64,000 nt of DNA, taken from positions 2,294,001 through 2,358,000 of the forward strand of contig NC_134999.1 in assembly GCF_051020985.1 (NCBI RefSeq), written 5' to 3'. This DNA is from Nomia melanderi (taxonomy: Eukaryota > Arthropoda > Insecta > Hymenoptera > Halictidae). Position numbers and translations under genes: made by a program. Shown here one piece after another: positions 1-13,105 of this stretch. The notes beneath the pieces are model-generated. The model saw only the letters and a list, made by a program, of their open reading frames with translations. It was not told where the DNA came from and made no database searches. The stretch's first letter is position 1, and each line of letters opens with the position of its first letter.

Positions 1-754
1 TATTTCGCAAAAGATTATAGTAAAATATACAAGTAATATTGAATTCAACATTTAATTTATTTAATAATTTGGTTTAATTAATCAGTATATACCGCACGAT
101 TATTTGTCGAAAAAACGTGACATACACTATATAAATTTATCGCGAAGTCCTCTGTCTATATAATATTCGTTTACTACGCTTTGAAACTTTTATATCATTG
201 CGTGTCGATAAACTTTTTACGTGTCAGCACGCAAATACCTAACTATCCAGCGTACTTGTCTTACTACATTTTGCAGTCGTGAATATCTAATCTCTTATTC
301 ACTTTACATAAAAGTATGCAAACATAAATTACTCAAAATATCTAATAAATTTTCTTTATCGGAGATCACTTTCAACATATCTATAACAAAGAAGTGTTTT
401 TCAACTGGGTAATATAATTGGTTCAAAGTTGTAGAAAATTAGAGTTGTAAAAATCATTTCTATACATACATAAGTAAATCTTTCAACAACAAACAATCTG
501 AACCTACCAAAAAAAAACCAAAAATGAACATTTACGTTTACATCTTCCATGTTGATTCACTTATGGTGTGATCCGTAATTATAGTTTTTTAGAATGCCAT
601 ACATTTTTTAAATCCTTGTATCCGATATTTTCTAATTCATAGACAATCGATTATTATATTTACAATTTAAATACATTTTTTATGATTATACTTATTATAG
701 CTTCCGTCATGTCCTTCCAGTTCATTCTTTACTATTACATCTCGCTATTTTATT
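1..754. other. Non-coding A+T-rich stretch
   Basis: Short chance ORFs only. No exon-like, RNA or repeat signal was recognised. Confidence 0.6.
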
Positions 755-1090
755 TTATCCTGCACGGAAGATCATAAATCCATCAATTGTGTTATCAGGA
801 TAATTACCACTTTCTACTTCAAGAATTTTCATGTCCTCCGTTTTGCCGTCACCTACCGTTTCTTCTATCTCATCGCGGGATCTTTGCCCATTCGACCATG
901 TTGCACGGAGTAATAGCAATCGTCCTCTATCGCTGAATTCCCCGATGGCAATACGGCGACCGTACTGCGTCTGCCAAGCTAAGGTGCCCCTTCTTCCGTT
1001 GCTTTCCCTACTGCCAATCGCATCCTGGATCCCCCCTGCGAACCTGATGGCCCATCTGGGCCCAACCTCTTCGCGTTCAACGGCAGCCAA
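755..1090 (-). CDS. Possible terminal exon or coding remnant, unknown product
   Basis: A 111-codon open frame on the minus strand in a locally G+C-rich patch. Its deduced protein is rich in Arg, Gly and Glu, with no family I can name. It includes RWAIRFAGG and LAWQTQYGRRIAIGEF. The stop TAA is followed at once by AAATAAAAT, which contains the poly(A) signal AATAAA, so this could be a last exon of a minus-strand gene. Upstream, other frames are also partly open to about 1230, so the true frame and acceptor are uncertain. It could equally be a degraded element ORF or chance. Confidence 0.25.
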   Translation of the reverse strand: MAAVEREEVGPRWAIRFAGGIQDAIGSRESNGRRGTLAWQTQYGRRIAIGEFSDRGRLLLLRATWSNGQRSRDEIEETVGDGKTEDMKILEVESGNYPDNTIDGFMIFRAG

Positions 1091-1265
1091 TCGTTGTGTC
1101 TAACGTACGATCTAATGTCTCGGTTGTAAGCGGTGTCGAAAGTAGAGGGAGATCGATACCGTCCTTGTATTGTACATCGCGCGTGTACAGATACGCTATG
1201 TCTTGGGTAGCTAGGATTAACCAGCTCCACTGGTTAACATACTGAAACTACGCTCCTTCACGAAA

Positions 1266-1631
1266 ATTGAATGACTCGCTTGCCAAATCGATTAACTGCA
1301 TAAAACAAAAAATGGAGGAACGCAATGCAATGACTATATGATGATTTTCAAAATTTCCCTTTAAATAGAAAACTAAACAATCATTGTAGAACATGTTCTA
1401 CTTCATTATTATAGGTGTAGCTTTAATCTAAAGGATATGAATAAAATAATATAATTTCAAAATAATTGTTATTATTACTGCAAGTTTTGCATGCGCAATA
1501 GAATTTTTATTATTTCGTGGTATCACAGACAGTAATTTATTTTTAATATGCGAGGTCAAATTTTTTAAAGGAAAATCTTAAAAAATTCAAAATGTGGAGT
1601 TAATCGATTTGACAAGTGAGCCATTCAAATA
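1266..1631. mobile_element. MITE with about 33-bp terminal inverted repeats
   Basis: The left arm (1266-1298, with CTTGCCAAATCGATTAACT) pairs with the right arm (1599-1631, AGTTAATCGATTTGACAAG and onward) with only a few mismatches. The interior is A+T-rich with no ORF. Part of the interior (1325-1545) is related to 16420-16650. Confidence 0.65.
1325..1545 (+). repeat. Dispersed repeat R-B, copy 1
   Basis: It shares CATTATTATAGGTGTAGCTT (here) with a close variant at 16490-16520, then the TTTAATCTAA block and AGAATTTTTNTTATTTCGTGGT, in the same order and orientation at both loci. This suggests two members of one non-coding element family. Confidence 0.55.
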
Positions 1632-1798
1632 GTAGTACACCATTCCCTCCATTTACGTGATACTTTTTCTACGCGCTAAATTATAATCGTTACATTTTCA
1701 CATTTTAGATAAATATCAATGTTTATAATATTTTGTTTATTTTGTTATTTATAATTCCGTCTCTAAATTCCAATCACTTTACCAATAGTGCAGAACGT

Positions 1799-1825
1799 AT
1801 ATAAATACTCAGCCTCGCGCTCAGT
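1799..1825 (+). promoter_or_regulatory. Possible core promoter: TATAAATA with TCAGT
   Basis: TATAAATA at 1799-1806 is followed at about 1821 by TCAGT, the arthropod initiator motif. The spacing is a little short for a canonical TATA-Inr pair. It lies just before a tandem repeat array, so any transcript might be element-derived. Confidence 0.25.
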
Positions 1826-1844
1826 AATAGCCTAACTATCGATT

Positions 1845-3062
1845 ATCTTCTTATCAGAAACGGCGATCAATGGTCCAGTAAGACAAGTCTTCGTTAAAAT
1901 TGTTGTCCATGTAACTCTCTGACGTATTAATTGATCCAGGAAGACGGCTATTTCCGTACAATTTTACGATACGATCAGCATAATTTGTTGTGTTTAGTTA
2001 CGACCGTTCCGATAACGATAACGCTAATTCAGTAGCGGCTGTTCCTTTCAAGTCTATTTTTCCTATCGCGCCTGCAATGCGTGCGCTTAATATCCATACA
2101 AGATCTTCTTACCAAAATCGGCGGTCAATGGACCAGCAAGACAAGTCTACGTCAAACTTGCGCGAACCGTGTAATTACCTGGGGTATTAATTCATCCAAA
2201 AAAACAGTGGCGGAATGGCCGACAAAGCACGACAATCCTGTGACAGTATCGCTGCTGCTTGACCCAGTTGCCATAAGAATGCCGCCGTGAAACCGAAAAC
2301 AATGATAGTATCGATTGTTGGAACTACGAAAACATAAATGTCAACACTTTTCAGTTAGTAATATATCGCGTCAACTCCCACGCATTTGACTTTAATAAGC
2401 ATTTAGCTATTTTCTTAGAATTTTATGATACGAGCAGCACAATTTATCGTATACACGATAAAACAGTCACTATACACGACTATATACACGACTGTACAGT
2501 CACGACCGTTCCGATACCGACAGCGCTAGTTCAGTAGCGGCTGTTCCTTGCAAGGCTATTTTTCCTTTCGCGCCTGCTATTCGTGTCCTCAATATCTATA
2601 TTAGATCTTCTTGCCAGAAACGGTGATCAATGGTTCACCAAGACAAGTCTTCGTTAAAATTGTGGACCATGTTATTACCTGGGGTACTAATTCATCCCGG
2701 GAGACATTAGTGCAGTAGCCGACAATGCACGACAAACCTATGACATTGTATCGCTGCTGATCGACCCAGTTGTCATAAGAATGCCATCGTGAAACCGTAA
2801 AAAATGATGACATCGATTGTTGGAAGTATGAAAACATAAATGTCGACACGGTTCACTTGGTGATATATCGCACCTACGCCTGCGCATGTGGCTCTAATAA
2901 GCATTTAGCCGTTTCCTTAGAATTTTACGATACGATCAGCATAATTTGTCGCGTGTAGCCACGACCGTTCCGATACCGACAGCGCTAATTCATTAGCGGT
3001 TGTTTCTTTCTAGCGTATTTTTCCTTTCGCGCCTGCTATGCGTGCGCTCAATATCTGTATTA
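1845..3062 (+). repeat. Three-copy tandem array, about 460-500 bp unit
   Basis: The block CGACCGTTCCGATA recurs at 2001, 2503 and 2962 (steps of 502 and 459 bp). The block GATCAATGG or GGTCAATGG followed by a CAAGACAAGTCT-like run recurs near 1866, 2125 and 2628. Units are diverged by roughly 10-20 percent by eye. The first lacks about 245 bp of the unit's middle. The second carries an extra ACACGACTATATACACGACT stretch. No ORF is conserved among units, so this is a small satellite or tandemly duplicated element. Confidence 0.75.
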
Positions 3063-3555
3063 GAGCCTGATATTCTGAATCGCGGGCAGAACAACCTGTT
3101 CCTACCAATGCACACGTATCTGTCCGGTGTTTCATTTTTTCCTCGACGTTCTAAACATGGCACAATTAATGACGCCCCTATGAGTCTCCTACTCTGTTGT
3201 CGTTTGTATGTTCCAAGAGCGGATTTAATGAGAAACTTTAAAATAAGGAAGACAGAAGGTAACAGGAAGTTTGGGTAGTCAATCGTGCGAAATAGTTTAT
3301 TGTATATTTGTATATTTATCCTTAAAATAGAATTTTAGGTACTTATTTACTATACGGACTAGTTTTGTTTTTAAAAAATAAAATAAATTATTAATAAATA
3401 ATAATAATTTGTTATAACATTAAATAAATACTAATCTAAATACAATCCAAATGATTGACTAACGCGACCTTCAGTTAGCAAACAAAGGTAGTCCATATAA
3501 TACGTAAGTACCAAATTTTGTAGAAGAGCTATTTGATAATCCTCTTTTATTTTAA
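3063..3555. other. Non-coding, no recognised feature
   Basis: A+T-rich with runs of TAATAA. Short chance ORFs only. Confidence 0.6.
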
Positions 3556-3787
3556 TTAACACTAAAACTACCAGACGGGTAAAAATTACCTATTCCGAAC
3601 TTCTTCCTTTTGCAATGATTAAAAACATAACAGATATTTCTCTGAGAAGTGGTTAAAGAAATTGATTTAGCAATACCCAAATTGAATGAACGCACTCTTG
3701 GAGTTTCTATAGAGGAATTTCTAAAAGTATTTTAGGTAGGGTAGGAGTAATTGGAGAAATTCAATTACTCGGTAGTTGTAGTGTTAA
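3556..3787. mobile_element. TTAA-flanked MITE family T1, complete copy
   Basis: Left end TTAACACTAAAACTACC, right end GGTAGTTGTAGTGTTAA, both including TTAA; 232 bp with no ORF. Related copies lie at 7063, 29535, 31105, 35653 and 57573. The TTAA target is piggyBac-like, but the CACTA start is not the usual CCC start of that superfamily, so the superfamily is open. Confidence 0.75.
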
Positions 3788-5590
3788 TTATTTGCAATGA
3801 AATAATACATGTGTCCGCGAAGCTATGAAGATTTGTATGTTTTTAAGGAAGTATGTAAAATGTATTTTGAACGAAAATCAATTTTCACTGAGCAACTGAA
3901 AAATTAGTTAAACTACTTTCAGGAGTATTCGATTAATTACAAATTATAAATTATTTGATTAGTATTGAAGTAGCGGATTTAAAAAAACAATAATTTACTC
4001 ATGTAAACTAGTCTATAAATGTTTGACCACAGATTCCAGTTGAGGAAGACAATAGGTATATTTCTGACTTAAAGATTTAATTCAATGTGATTTGCAATCC
4101 CATGATACTTTCTTTTTTAGATCAATCTTGAACACTTTAAAAGTTAATTTTGTAACATATCCTTCCTTTAAATTTCGAGTATATACGTCATCTTAAAGTT
4201 CGAAATGATACTAATTCTTTCAACGATCAACTATTTATTTTTTCAAATAAACATATAATTCTCCTTCATTATGCTTTAGCTTTTCGTTAGTATATATTAT
4301 AGATGCATTTTGGCTTACGTTATACGATTATACACTTCATTATTTGATTTCACAGCGAGCATTATGAGAGATTTTTCAAAGTAAATTCCACGATTAACAG
4401 CTCATAGTTTTTGTTGATAAAATAGAGGAAATAATGAAAGATGGATATACGCGTTCGACAAAGTAACTTGTGAGAAATGTGAAAGTACAAACTATGTTGA
4501 ATGATTTATTCGTTTAATTGGAAAATATTACCGCTCCTAAACTTTCTAATGATAGTATACATACACGTCTTCTTCGTATTCTAGAGTATGGTAACTAATT
4601 GTAAGTGTAATATTAAAATGAAATCGCTGCCGAACGGAAACTCGTAGTTATCAAATGCGAAAGCACTAACATATATATACACACGTACGTACACACATGT
4701 ACGCTGACAGCATAGTGTACGCCGAAAAGTATTTTTAGTGGCCTTGTCTAACTAAAAACATTTAGCAAAGACCGGATCACTGTGTCGGCATCTTTGATAT
4801 TCAGATCAGAGATTTCTACTTTGCGTGTGTGCTTGCACCTGTGTTTGTAACGTCGATGCATATGCAGAGTCTTTGACGTTCCAGAATGAAGAGTACAACG
4901 CGCGCGAGCTACGTTTATGCCATTAATTTGTTCCTTTGGTATATACGATACGTGCAGTTGAATTATTCATAAATATGCAACAGCCACTTTCTGTCAAGGA
5001 GATCAAAGTTAACATTACCAACTGGTGGTTTGTGTATTCAAATCATGGTAAAAGTGATTTTCTCAAATTATTATCTGGCAAAGCTTCTTTGAGGATATTC
5101 AAATTATGTGAATACTTGATTAACACGTATATTATAAAATATAATATGTCAGTTCATTATGGATATCTGTTAAGTCGCTGTTTATTTATAAATGCACCGT
5201 TTAAAGTAGACAAGCATTACTTTCAAGTAGATATTATTAAATATGTCAATTTTGAAATGATTAACTAGAAATAAAAGGTGATTTGTATAGTTTTATTTAT
5301 TAAAGAAAAGAAATATGGAACATACATAGCGAATTATTAGCATTCTTACAACTAATTTTACTAACATACTTGATAATATCTTTTTACCTGCATTTTATAA
5401 TTCTTATCATGTGAATTATATCTTCATAAAAATCGTATTGTTTATTTTACTGTCTAACATGCCCTGGGAAAGAATAAATCAATTAAATCCTGACAATTAA
5501 GTTTCATATAAAATCTGTGCCATTACAACCACTGAACGGTAAAAACATTGTTAATTACTCTAGTAATAACAATAATAATATAGTACATTT
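3788..5590. other. Non-coding stretch
   Basis: Apart from the R-A copy at 4187-4400 it holds only a CA/TA-rich microsatellite-like run near 4670-4700. The 110-codon open frame at 4936-5268 has no recognisable domain and A+T-driven composition. Confidence 0.55.
4187..4400 (+). repeat. Dispersed repeat R-A, diverged copy
   Basis: It begins CGTCATCTTAAAGTTCGAAA and ends GAGATTTTTCAAAGTAAATT followed by CCACGATTAAC. Both ends are homologous to 23661-23878, while the middle is diverged. Confidence 0.5.
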
Positions 5591-6290
5591 TTAACCCTCC
5601 GCCGGCAATATGCTTTTTCATTAACGCGGTCGGCAATATGCTTTTTCACTAACGCGGTCGGCAATATGGACCTTTTATGGTCAGACCTGATTTATGATTG
5701 TTGTGAGTTCTGTAAAAATTTGAAAAAATTTAAACACGTTTATTATAGTCCCTAGTTTAATGTACCAGTAACACTTTAGCCAAATCTTCATATCATTTTG
5801 CAGTAAAAATTCAAAATCGAGGTGGCGTCATGAAAAAGTGATATTCTGCTTAAAGGTATATAACTTTGTAATAAGGAAATATTAAGGAAAGATATTGTAG
5901 GATTTTACTCATAAGACTATGCTCTTTCGAAAAAATATGAAGAGATTTACCAGCCCTTAAAAATGTATAATTATTTTGAGGCTTCAATTTGGGAGATGTT
6001 TGAGTAGATTATACCAGTGAAAAATAAAGTAAAGCATAATTTTGAAAAATAAAATTTTAAACGATGTATAAAAACGAATTACGAATAAATGAAAAAATAT
6101 ACATACTAAAAGGAACAATTTCTTCAATAGAATACTTCCAAAACATTAATGCGCACGGCAATATTTATTATTAAGGGAACAAAAATTATTTTGTTAGACC
6201 CAGGCAGTCTGGCGTTTTTATTTTGTAGAAATTAAACAATGAAATTTTTATCAGGATTATAAATGGTCCATACTGCAGACGGAGGGTTAA
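5591..6290. mobile_element. TTAA-flanked piggyBac-like MITE, 700 bp
   Basis: It begins TTAACCCTCCG and ends CGGAGGGTTAA. The next inner bases also pair (GCAATATG against CATACTGC, imperfectly). TTAA targets plus CCCT starts are characteristic of piggyBac-type ends. The left end holds two and a fraction copies of a 28-bp unit containing CGGCAATATGCTTTTTCA (about 5603-5668). There is no transposase ORF. Confidence 0.75.
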
Positions 6291-7062
6291 TTATCTTTCA
6301 AAAGGAATAAATTGTAAAATGTTTTTTGATTAAATAATTATGAATGGTACCATGCATTCTTGAATCAAAGAATTCCACCTGTACGTTATCATTACAAGAT
6401 GACATTTATGTGAAAATATGCACAAGTGCATACTTACGTTGAGTATGAGCATTTCATTTTCAAAAGGTATTATTGTTTTGGCCACCCTCACTTTGTTAAA
6501 ATCTCAATTCGTAAACATATATTATATTAATGAACATAAAAATTAATAAATATAGGTATTAAGAAAATGGATTATGATAATATCCATAATAACTTGAAGA
6601 TATTACACACGTGCCACCTTTATCCAGAAATATATAGGATTTAAGACATTCGCATTCCTCTCTTAATCATGTAAAATATGCGTAAATGTAAAACGTGTTA
6701 TACCTTTGTCGGCTATTGTAAAAGACAATAGCAAAAAGACGTGGGATCAAAGACACACGATCACGCGTGTTGATCTTCCTTTCTTTAATTCGCTTTTCAC
6801 GGATAATGACAGTTCTTTAACCCGTTGCGGACAAAGAATTCTTAAAGTATTACTAAATCATAAACAGTGGAATGTCATTTATTCAAACATTGATTATCCA
6901 ACTTTCGATTATGTGAATGTTCGTTAAAATACTTGTTCTTCTTGCTTCAAGTGTCCCATCTTACAGTTTTGTCTAAGTTCCATTTGTACGATTATATTTG
7001 ATTTATATTCATAAATATTGTTGAACGCATACAAAAAGGGCAAAAACACATCTAAAAATTGT
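6291..7062. other. Non-coding, no recognised feature
   Basis: A+T-rich. The 73-codon frame at 6706-6927 has no domain. Confidence 0.55.
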
Positions 7063-7260
7063 TTAACACTAAAACTATCAGACAGATCAAAAGACCTATT
7101 CCTGATTTCTTACTTTCGCAATTATTAAATAGATAACAGATGTTTCTCTGAGAAATTATTAAACAAATTTACTTAACAATACGCGAACTATATTGTAAAT
7201 CAATTAAAGCCTCAATAGAAGCACTCTTCGAATTTCTATAGAGAAATTTCGAAAAGCCAA
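7063..7260. mobile_element. T1 MITE, right end missing
   Basis: The left end TTAACACTAAAACTATCAGA and the interior match the T1 copy at 3556-3787 (for example CAGATGTTTCTCTGAGAA). The right terminus is not found, and homology fades near AAATTTCGAAAAGC. Confidence 0.6.
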
Positions 7261-9230
7261 TTTAACTGACATTCATGAATATGGTCCTTTTCAACTGATT
7301 ATCCAAAATATCTTTTATCCAGACGGACTTATCTCTCATTGACATAGTTCGAATAATCGGTGTTTTACTGTATCAAACTCGTAAACACGAGGAAAGAAGA
7401 TGAATGTAGATTGATCTTCTGTTCGATGTCGTCAATACGACGACATTCCTGAAAAGGTTAAGAAGCTAGCATTGCCTTCCCTATCCGTTTAATCCTTGTA
7501 TCGGTATTGTTTGCTCTTTTCGTGTGACATCAGGCAACCCCATCTGAAAGGAGGTAGCCAGCAAAGTTGACCCACTGAAATGAACTGCAGGTGGTGCAGT
7601 GTACCTTGAAGAGAAGGAAAAGTGGCTGGACGCGTTCGTGCATACGATGCGTACGCGTCATGCCGCCGTCTCCGTGCACAATGTCATCTGCTAACCGGTT
7701 CGAGCTGATATTACGTGAGACCGTGGGAAGTGAAAAGGATTCTAAACGACAAAATCTTGCACGAAGGAGATGCTAAAAAATCTCAACGAAAAGGTAGACA
7801 TTATTACTGATAAGGATTCAGGTATGCATTCATGCCAGAATCGACTCATGGAGGACACTACAATTTATGTCGAGTTAAAAATGTTATAAACATGTATTTG
7901 TTAATATTTTACACGTATAAAATAAGGACAAAAGTTACAATAAGAACGAAAATCGTTAAATACGAATGAATCAAATAAATTACAATACAGAAATAGTGGT
8001 TATAAAATTTCATATCTATAATTCAATTATTATAATGGTTTGTAAGTGAAGAAAATCTATTACTTAAGAGGAATTCATTTAAAGTAGAATTTACGAATAC
8101 GATCATTCAACATAAAGATGTATTTAATAATTCAATGAAATTAATTTTTACGACAATGAGCTAGGTTGTTTTTAACATAGTTTTTGTTATTTTAATATTT
8201 AGTTTTGTATAAAAGACTTTTATTTTCACGTGTGATTATGTTATCAATCAACTACTTAATATTTATTGTACCGATCACACGTAATTAACGAATTTTTTTG
8301 CAAAATAAAGAAATTTTAAAAAAATAAGTGAAGTATATACAATAAACTTTCTAATCAAGCGTAAGGTGTAACAAAGGCATCATTGAAACTATTTATTCTT
8401 TCCCTCTAAAATTTATATGATATGCACAACGTTACGGCTATGTCACTAATAAACAAAGTCTGCTTGATTTTAATAGTGGCAATAAAAGGATTTTATTTTG
8501 TAATCATGTAACAGGTACTGAAATCTTAACCAAAAATCACAGTATAACATTTCTCTTGACTAGTATCAAGAGAAAAACGGGTGATAATTAGATTAACTAA
8601 TATTCGGAGATGCATAAAACGAATGAGTTACCAATAAATTCCATTTATCCAAAAAACATGTAAAACATTTTCATCCGTATAATGTAGTTCTTATTTGTAC
8701 TTGCTACTGAAGAAAACTGTTTATATGTACATGAATACAAAATGATATGGCAGTTGTAATGTAAATGAGATTATTGTTGAGGTTCGAGGTTAAAGACATC
8801 TCGCTAGATATGTTTACGTGTCATAAGCCCTGCAGCACCTTGTAATTCTAGACTCCCATGTACAGGGAATATATTGGTCAGACAGGTTTAGCTACGACGA
8901 GTGGACTAAACTTTGACGATGGTCATTCCGTTTCGCTGGGGGTCTTCTATATTTTTGACACCTATGGGAATATCTATCTCAATTTTCCGCTAAGCTAAGA
9001 CAGCTGCTTGGTATTTTAAGGAAGTAGCTTCATGCAAATAAGACGTCAGACACCTCAATTTATTGATTCAGTATATCGTAATAGTGTCAGAGGAATATCA
9101 CAGTACAAAATCGACCGTCTATAAAGTAGGGAAGGCCCAAAGAATGGTACAATTTTTATATAATTGATACGAATGACACATAAACATGTTATTCACCTGC
9201 ACTGTGTAAGTTATTTAGCAAATTGTACAC
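7261..9230. other. Non-coding stretch
   Basis: A G+C-richer patch at about 7540-7780 has a short open frame with no recognised product. The rest is A+T-rich without structure I can name. Confidence 0.55.
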
Positions 9231-9420
9231 AGGCTGTCCTATTTTAATATATAAATGCTATTATTTTCGGAACCATTCGATATTTAAAGAACGCCACGAA
9301 TGCAATTTTTTTCTGTCTCGATAAGTTTTCGACGTAGATAGGTTAACACATTTTCGTAGAAAACGATACGACGCATCAATTGATGCGAAAAAGATTATGT
9401 GATTATACTTGACAAAATAG
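9231..9420 (+). repeat. Dispersed repeat R-C, copy 1
   Basis: GTCCTATTTTAATATATAA, GAATGCAATTTTTTTCTGTC and GTAGATAGGTTAACAC recur as close variants in the same order at 26043-26230. No ORF is shared. Confidence 0.6.
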
Positions 9421-12400
9421 TAGTGACCATCTTTTCTACACAAGTCCATCTAGAAACAAATCATAATTATGCTCCTCTTTAATTTACTGAGCTATATATT
9501 ACGGACAATTTATTTGAACGAAAGATGTATAATAAACGAAACTCAAGTTTGTAATAATAGTATTACAATGATTACATTTCATTTAGAACTATTCATCGCC
9601 AATTACATATCCTTAAACGTAGTAAAAATAATTCTAGTTTCCTGAAAAATACTGTCTTTCAACTGCTAGCAGGTAAATTATCATTTAATTACATTCACCG
9701 CTTTTCTACATTACATCTTAATTACGTTTATTCCCCTCGTGTATATTTTGTCGTTAAAATCTGAATAAAACTAAATATAATTTAAGCAAAACATTAATAC
9801 AATTTTACAAGCACATCCAGCTGATAATCAAAGGATTCGGCAGTGTATTAGTTCTAACTTTATCACTTAAGGATTTACTTACGTCAGATGGTTGCAGTCT
9901 ACCAGTCACTTAAATGCCACGTTATATCAAGGAATATAAGAAATAACCACAGAAAGACGCATACGCAAATACGTATTACGATATTAACTCAATACAGAGT
10001 AAATCTTCGATCATTCATACTTGTCATCGAGGAAAATTGTTTCCGTCCCTATCCAGTTATTTATTCGCAACAAAACTGCCGATTACTAACGCGGACACCC
10101 TATATGTTTGCTCTTATCACTAGCTAAGCCAGGGAATAAAATAAAGTCATCGGAGCTTACGTCACCGGATGTATTTTCTGGTGGCTAGTGTCGCGGAGCG
10201 CTAAACACGCGATGACGTTTAAGGTAGTAAATGAACCCTGCTCCAGCGGATGCACCGGCGCATTTAATGTTTTTCACCCGGAAATTTATGAAGTGCGAGA
10301 GAGGACACGTAACCGCCGCTGTGTCCAGAGGCGGACGTAATGTGAGGCTCGCTACGTCGTATAAGAGCTGTTTCCACCATCCCTGCAACCCCCTTGAGAA
10401 TCAGCCATTTGCATAAAGCGATACGAAGACAGTGACCAGAAGGTAAGGGCGTTGCAGATTATACGCCGGAGATTTCGCCGTTCGTGACTCTTCCACGCTA
10501 CTCGTGCGGAAAATCCGTAGAAATACAATTCTCACCGTTAAAGACCGCAATTCTTAGTGCAAACGCTATCAGCTCATCGTAGAAATGTTATTGCTCTCCT
10601 TTCGCGCTAGGGCTCGAGCACGTAAGTACACTCGCCGCGAAAAGTATGGCGGACCGAGGCGAATCGAATCATTTGCCGCTTGGCGGTGAGGAAATAAAGA
10701 TACTAGAATATTAACGCGCTGAGTGCCGAGGTATAATTTTTGGTGCATGCCAATTTTTATAAGTAAACATGTTTTGCGAGACACGGATAACGGTACACGT
10801 TACAAATCGTCGGAAACGTGAAGAAATAATGTCAAAATATACACGGTGGACCACGAAGCGTGATGAGTTTAGATTATTCTGCTGCTCGCTGTTCATTCGG
10901 GAATTTTGTTAGTTAAAATAACATGGTCCAATGAGAGCTTTAAAATGATTGTACCGAATGTTTTGTCCACCCTTTTTTTCAGAGTTGTCCTACTAATGTA
11001 GCTTTCGATTTTGGATTTTAACATTAAACCTATCAAGCAGTTGAATCGACTTTTCGAATGCGTTTACAAGAGACTAATGTACTGTACCTTAAATTAATAA
11101 TATCCATACATATAAATGTCTAATATACACTAATGAATATTTCAACAGTTTCTCAGGCTTTGGATAAATAATTATATTTACGGATGAGTCGAAATGTTAA
11201 GTACAATAGCATAAAAGATAATGAAAATTTTTGACGATTCACAGATTAAGAGCATTGAAAGGACTGACCAAACATTTTTGACCATTTGAATATAACTAAT
11301 AAGTATGTTAAAAATATAAACATTTAAAATAATTATTCAGCAATGCTGTCAAATTATAATAACGCAAAAGTGACAATACACAATACTTTTGTAAAAAAAC
11401 TGACCATTTATATTTCTTCATTCTTTGAGTCAATGAAAATTTTAAATATTTTGCGAAGCTACTTCGAGTTCATCTTTAGACACTGATCAGTATTCTTTTA
11501 ATTTTTCATCTACATGATTGCGAAATGATTAGGTATGGCAGAAGGGGATCGAGTACAAGTATTTTGTCTCTAAATAGTATTTCGTTGTACGGAATAGTTT
11601 TAATATGACAAACTACAAAAACAAAATAAAAAATCTTCTTCTGCACAACATTAAGATGGCCGGAATCTTTCAAGAAACTACGCATCTACACGAACAAAGT
11701 GGCAATATCTTCAAACAAAGAATAAAATTATACTATATTACATTCTTCCCTATTTTCAAGTAACTTAATTGTATTTCAGTATACTTTTAACATTTTCTTG
11801 GTTAGCCTTTCTTTCACTAACAACCTCCACAGTTTTAATATTTTATTAAATGTAACAAATCAGTTTTATAAGATGCGAATAAAATTCAAGTAAAAAATCT
11901 CGCCAACCTTCCACAGGTTACACCATGCGTCGGAATTTTATATAAACACTTGCGTGAAAGTAATTTAATTTCCTTTATTGAACCCTCAAAACGTCGGGCG
12001 TAAAAAATATGTGACGAAGGTCGGGAAGGTGTTAATTAAAGGCTTAACGCATAATTACAAAGCGGTATCAGCTTTTCCGTGTATGCTTTTGTAAGTTTGC
12101 CGCGAACATTGCAGCAATATCAGAAGTACGGTTGCTAAAATTAAATACGACAGGCGCTGATGAAATACGAGAACCGTAACTTATAACCGGACTTGCATTT
12201 TCGAACGTGCAAGTCCGTATTTATTAGTTCCAGTGCGTCAGGGTGTTCGAGTCGTATCGCAAGAAATTCCTATACATACAGTGGTCCTCTTTTTCTGGTC
12301 TGCGAACGGCCACGAGCAACGAGCTTCTGCTTGGATTTCCGGGACGATACTTTAAACGGAAAAGCAGAAAGGTGGCATCCTAATTCCGAGTTATGATGGC

Positions 12401-12984
12401 GTTCCCTCGAGGCCGTTCTCTCAACCATAACGGTGAATAATCGGCCATTTAAATCGTCTGTATCGGAATTTATTACTTCTCGCTCCCTGTTCTACGTCAC
12501 TCGCTTTACTTTCCGAAACATTACTATATAATTGATAGTGAGAAATCATTTTTTTCACACGGCGCAATGCGCACAGAAATTTAACCTGCCAATTTATCGG
12601 TGTTCTTATTCCTTGCGAAATTCGGAGTAGTTAATTGTGCTTTCTCCTCCCAGAGAATACTCATTATACACCTTCCTTGAATTGGTGGAACCAGCCTTAT
12701 GGGTACATAATGAACGTAAAGCAATTCTTAATTGAGCAATTAAACGTTAATTGTATTGAAAATCTCGATGTCCACATTATTAATACTTTTACTTCGATGT
12801 AAATTGAATGTACCCGTCCAGAAAGAGAATTTTCGTATTGTATAGCGGCAAATGTTTTCACTACAGTTGTGCGAACATTCTGACTCGACCTCGGGAAAGG
12901 AGCACGATTATGGAACGAAACATTTTAATCTTCTGTGTTAGGGGTATTTCGTGTATCAGCCAAGTCTGCATATTGCTAGTGGAC
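9421..12984. other. Non-coding stretch with two G+C-richer patches
   Basis: Patches at about 10140-10720 and 12050-12420 have higher G+C and several short frames, none with a recognisable domain or a clean splice arrangement. TTAACGCGCTGAGTGCC at about 10712 resembles the terminus of a TTAA MITE, but no partner was found. The rest is A+T-rich. Confidence 0.5.
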
Positions 12985-12993
12985 ATAATTATC

Positions 12994-13079
12994 TTGCTAG
13001 TAACTAAATTCAATATACTAGTACTAGTAGCAAAGTTCAATGTGCCAATAGTAGTAGCTAAATTTAATGTACTAGTATT
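12994..13079 (+). repeat. Minisatellite, about 28-bp unit, three copies
   Basis: The units follow the pattern TAGTAGCTAAATTCAATGTA followed by CTAG, with substitutions. ACTAGTACTAGTAG flanks both sides. The open frame across it (12808-13092) only reflects the repeat. Confidence 0.7.
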
Positions 13080-13105
13080 ATTTGTATACTAGTACTAGTA
13101 GTATC

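Noticed and set aside
12808..13092. 94-codon frame with repeated AKFNV-like segments
   Set aside because: The protein repeat is only the translation of the 28-bp minisatellite.
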